The notes under the pieces: model-generated
The model's database searches: none
What the model saw: the letters and a program-made list of their open reading frames with translations, nothing else
Told to the model about the DNA's origin: nothing
Shown: piece by piece, positions 63,271 to 64,000 of the stretch
Layout of the letters: the number at the start of each line of letters is the position of its first letter
Numbering within the stretch: the stretch's first letter is position 1
NCBI RefSeq assembly: GCF_002584985.1
Contig: NZ_NUPZ01000013.1
Location: forward strand, 40,971 to 104,970
Source of the DNA: Bacillus sp. AFS029637
GTDB taxonomy: Bacteria; Bacillota; Bacilli; Bacillales; Bacillaceae_G
Reading direction: 5' to 3'
DNA: 64,000 bases
Position numbers and translations under genes: made by a program

Positions 63271-64000
63271 ATGATTCATAAATTAAAAGAAAATATAGGG
63301 TCTGTTTTTGTTGGTAAGGAAAATGTTATTGATCTACTACTCGTTTCACTACTTGCTGATGGACATGTACTACTTGAAGACGTGCCTGGCACTGGGAAAA
63401 CGTTACTGGCGAAAACAATTTCAAAAAGTATTGGTGGTCATTTTTCGCGCGTTCAGTTTACCCCTGATGTACTTCCGAGTGATGTAACAGGTATTGAATA
63501 TTTTAATCCGAAAACGAGCGAATTCGAGTTAAGGCTTGGACCAGTCGTGACAAACATTTTACTGGCAGATGAAATTAACCGCGCAATGCCGAGAACACAA
63601 TCTAGTTTGTTAGAAGCAATGGAAGAACGACAAGTGACGCTTGAAAAACAATCTACGCCTCTTCCGAAACCGTTCTTTGTTATTGCGACGCAAAATCCAA
63701 TTGAATCACAAGGAACGTTCCCTCTTCCAGATGCACAGCTTGATCGCTTTTTAATGACAATTTCAATTGGCTATCCGTCTCCAGAAGATGAGCTACAAAT
63801 GATGCGACGTTTTCGTAATGATACACCGTTAGAAAGTGTCACATCTGTCATTTCATTAGAAGATATTTTAGAAGCACAGAAACGAGTAAAGGAAATATTC
63901 GTATCCGAACCGTTAGAACATTACATAATTAAACTTGCCCACGCTACAAGACATCACGATTACATCGCTAACGGTGTAAGCCCACGTGCCACTTTAGCTT
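63271..64000 (+). CDS. MoxR-family AAA+ ATPase (cut by the window edge)
   Basis: The first 243 residues are visible. Walker A is VPGTGKT (38-44), Walker B LLADEINRAMPRTQSSLLEA (about 91-110), and sensor residues lie in FFVIATQNPIESQGTFPLP. MoxR ATPases act as chaperones for von Willebrand or transglutaminase-like partners, usually encoded just downstream; that part is outside the window. The start follows AAAGGAATGTTACAT; an in-frame ATG lies three codons upstream. Confidence 0.92.
   Translation, partial: MIHKLKENIGSVFVGKENVIDLLLVSLLADGHVLLEDVPGTGKTLLAKTISKSIGGHFSRVQFTPDVLPSDVTGIEYFNPKTSEFELRLGPVVTNILLADEINRAMPRTQSSLLEAMEERQVTLEKQSTPLPKPFFVIATQNPIESQGTFPLPDAQLDRFLMTISIGYPSPEDELQMMRRFRNDTPLESVTSVISLEDILEAQKRVKEIFVSEPLEHYIIKLAHATRHHDYIANGVSPRATLA

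Overview
The window is chromosomal DNA from a low-GC Gram-positive spore former, almost certainly a member of the Bacillus cereus group (cereus / thuringiensis / anthracis). The evidence is the strong AGGAGG-type ribosome binding sites, the proline T-box leader, an InhA-type immune inhibitor A metalloprotease, a complete Lsr autoinducer-2 uptake system, a YheC-like spore-coat ATP-grasp protein, and many short GNAT, VOC and membrane proteins of the kind that crowd these genomes. No rRNA, tRNA, CRISPR array, prophage or intact insertion sequence was seen. It looks like ordinary, slightly accessory chromosome.

Region by region: 1-3.6 kb holds a Ser/Ala/Gly-rich protein with an internal duplication and two divergent ATP-grasp genes. 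3.6-10 kb is a run of single genes (isochorismatase-like hydrolase, GNATs, YfzA-like protein, P-loop kinase, glycosyltransferase, DUF2332 protein). 10.3-11.8 kb is malate:quinone oxidoreductase (mqo). 11.9-20.2 kb is the divergent AI-2 locus: lsrACDB leftward, lsrR-lsrK-cupin-lsrF rightward, with candidate operators between them; a related operator-like sequence lies upstream of a VOC gene 4 kb away. 21.6-25.1 kb carries a nucleotidyltransferase, a Fur-box-preceded heme monooxygenase (hmoA) and an ArsR/MFS pair. 25.3-29 kb is a family 3 glycoside hydrolase with a divergent AraC regulator. 29.2-30.4 kb is a nucleoside transporter.

30.4-34.4 kb is proline synthesis: proB-proA behind a proline T-box, and divergent proI. 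34.6-38.7 kb is an arginine-catabolism-like locus (rocB, an IclR regulator, a rocE-like permease preceded by a cre-like site). 39-42.1 kb has a VOC protein, RNA ligase RtcB and a membrane fatty acid desaturase. 42.4-46.7 kb holds two secreted enzymes, InhA (probably inhA3) and alkaline phosphatase. 46.9-54.5 kb is a six-gene operon for uptake of a small, probably phosphorylated or glycerol-like solute (two permeases, binding protein, PHP hydrolase, HAD phosphatase, ATPase), with a DeoR-family regulator upstream and a TTGTTAA-type inverted repeat in the promoter region.

54.7-63.1 kb has small regulators and membrane proteins: a YoaS/YozG-like pair, a DUF3887 lipoprotein overlapping a YhfC-type membrane protease, an AgrC/AgrA-like two-component pair without agrB or agrD, a short gene broken by two in-frame stops, a kinase/GNAT pair, a zinc-ribbon protein, and a PadR/DUF2812 pair preceded by a perfect 11-5-11 palindrome. 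The right edge cuts a MoxR-family AAA+ ATPase gene.

The most useful leads are the AI-2 locus, where a cupin gene sits at the expected place of lsrG and a VOC gene shares the operator-like sequence; the internally duplicated protein beside the ATP-grasp ligases; the PHP/HAD-containing uptake operon with its operator; and the PadR palindrome.
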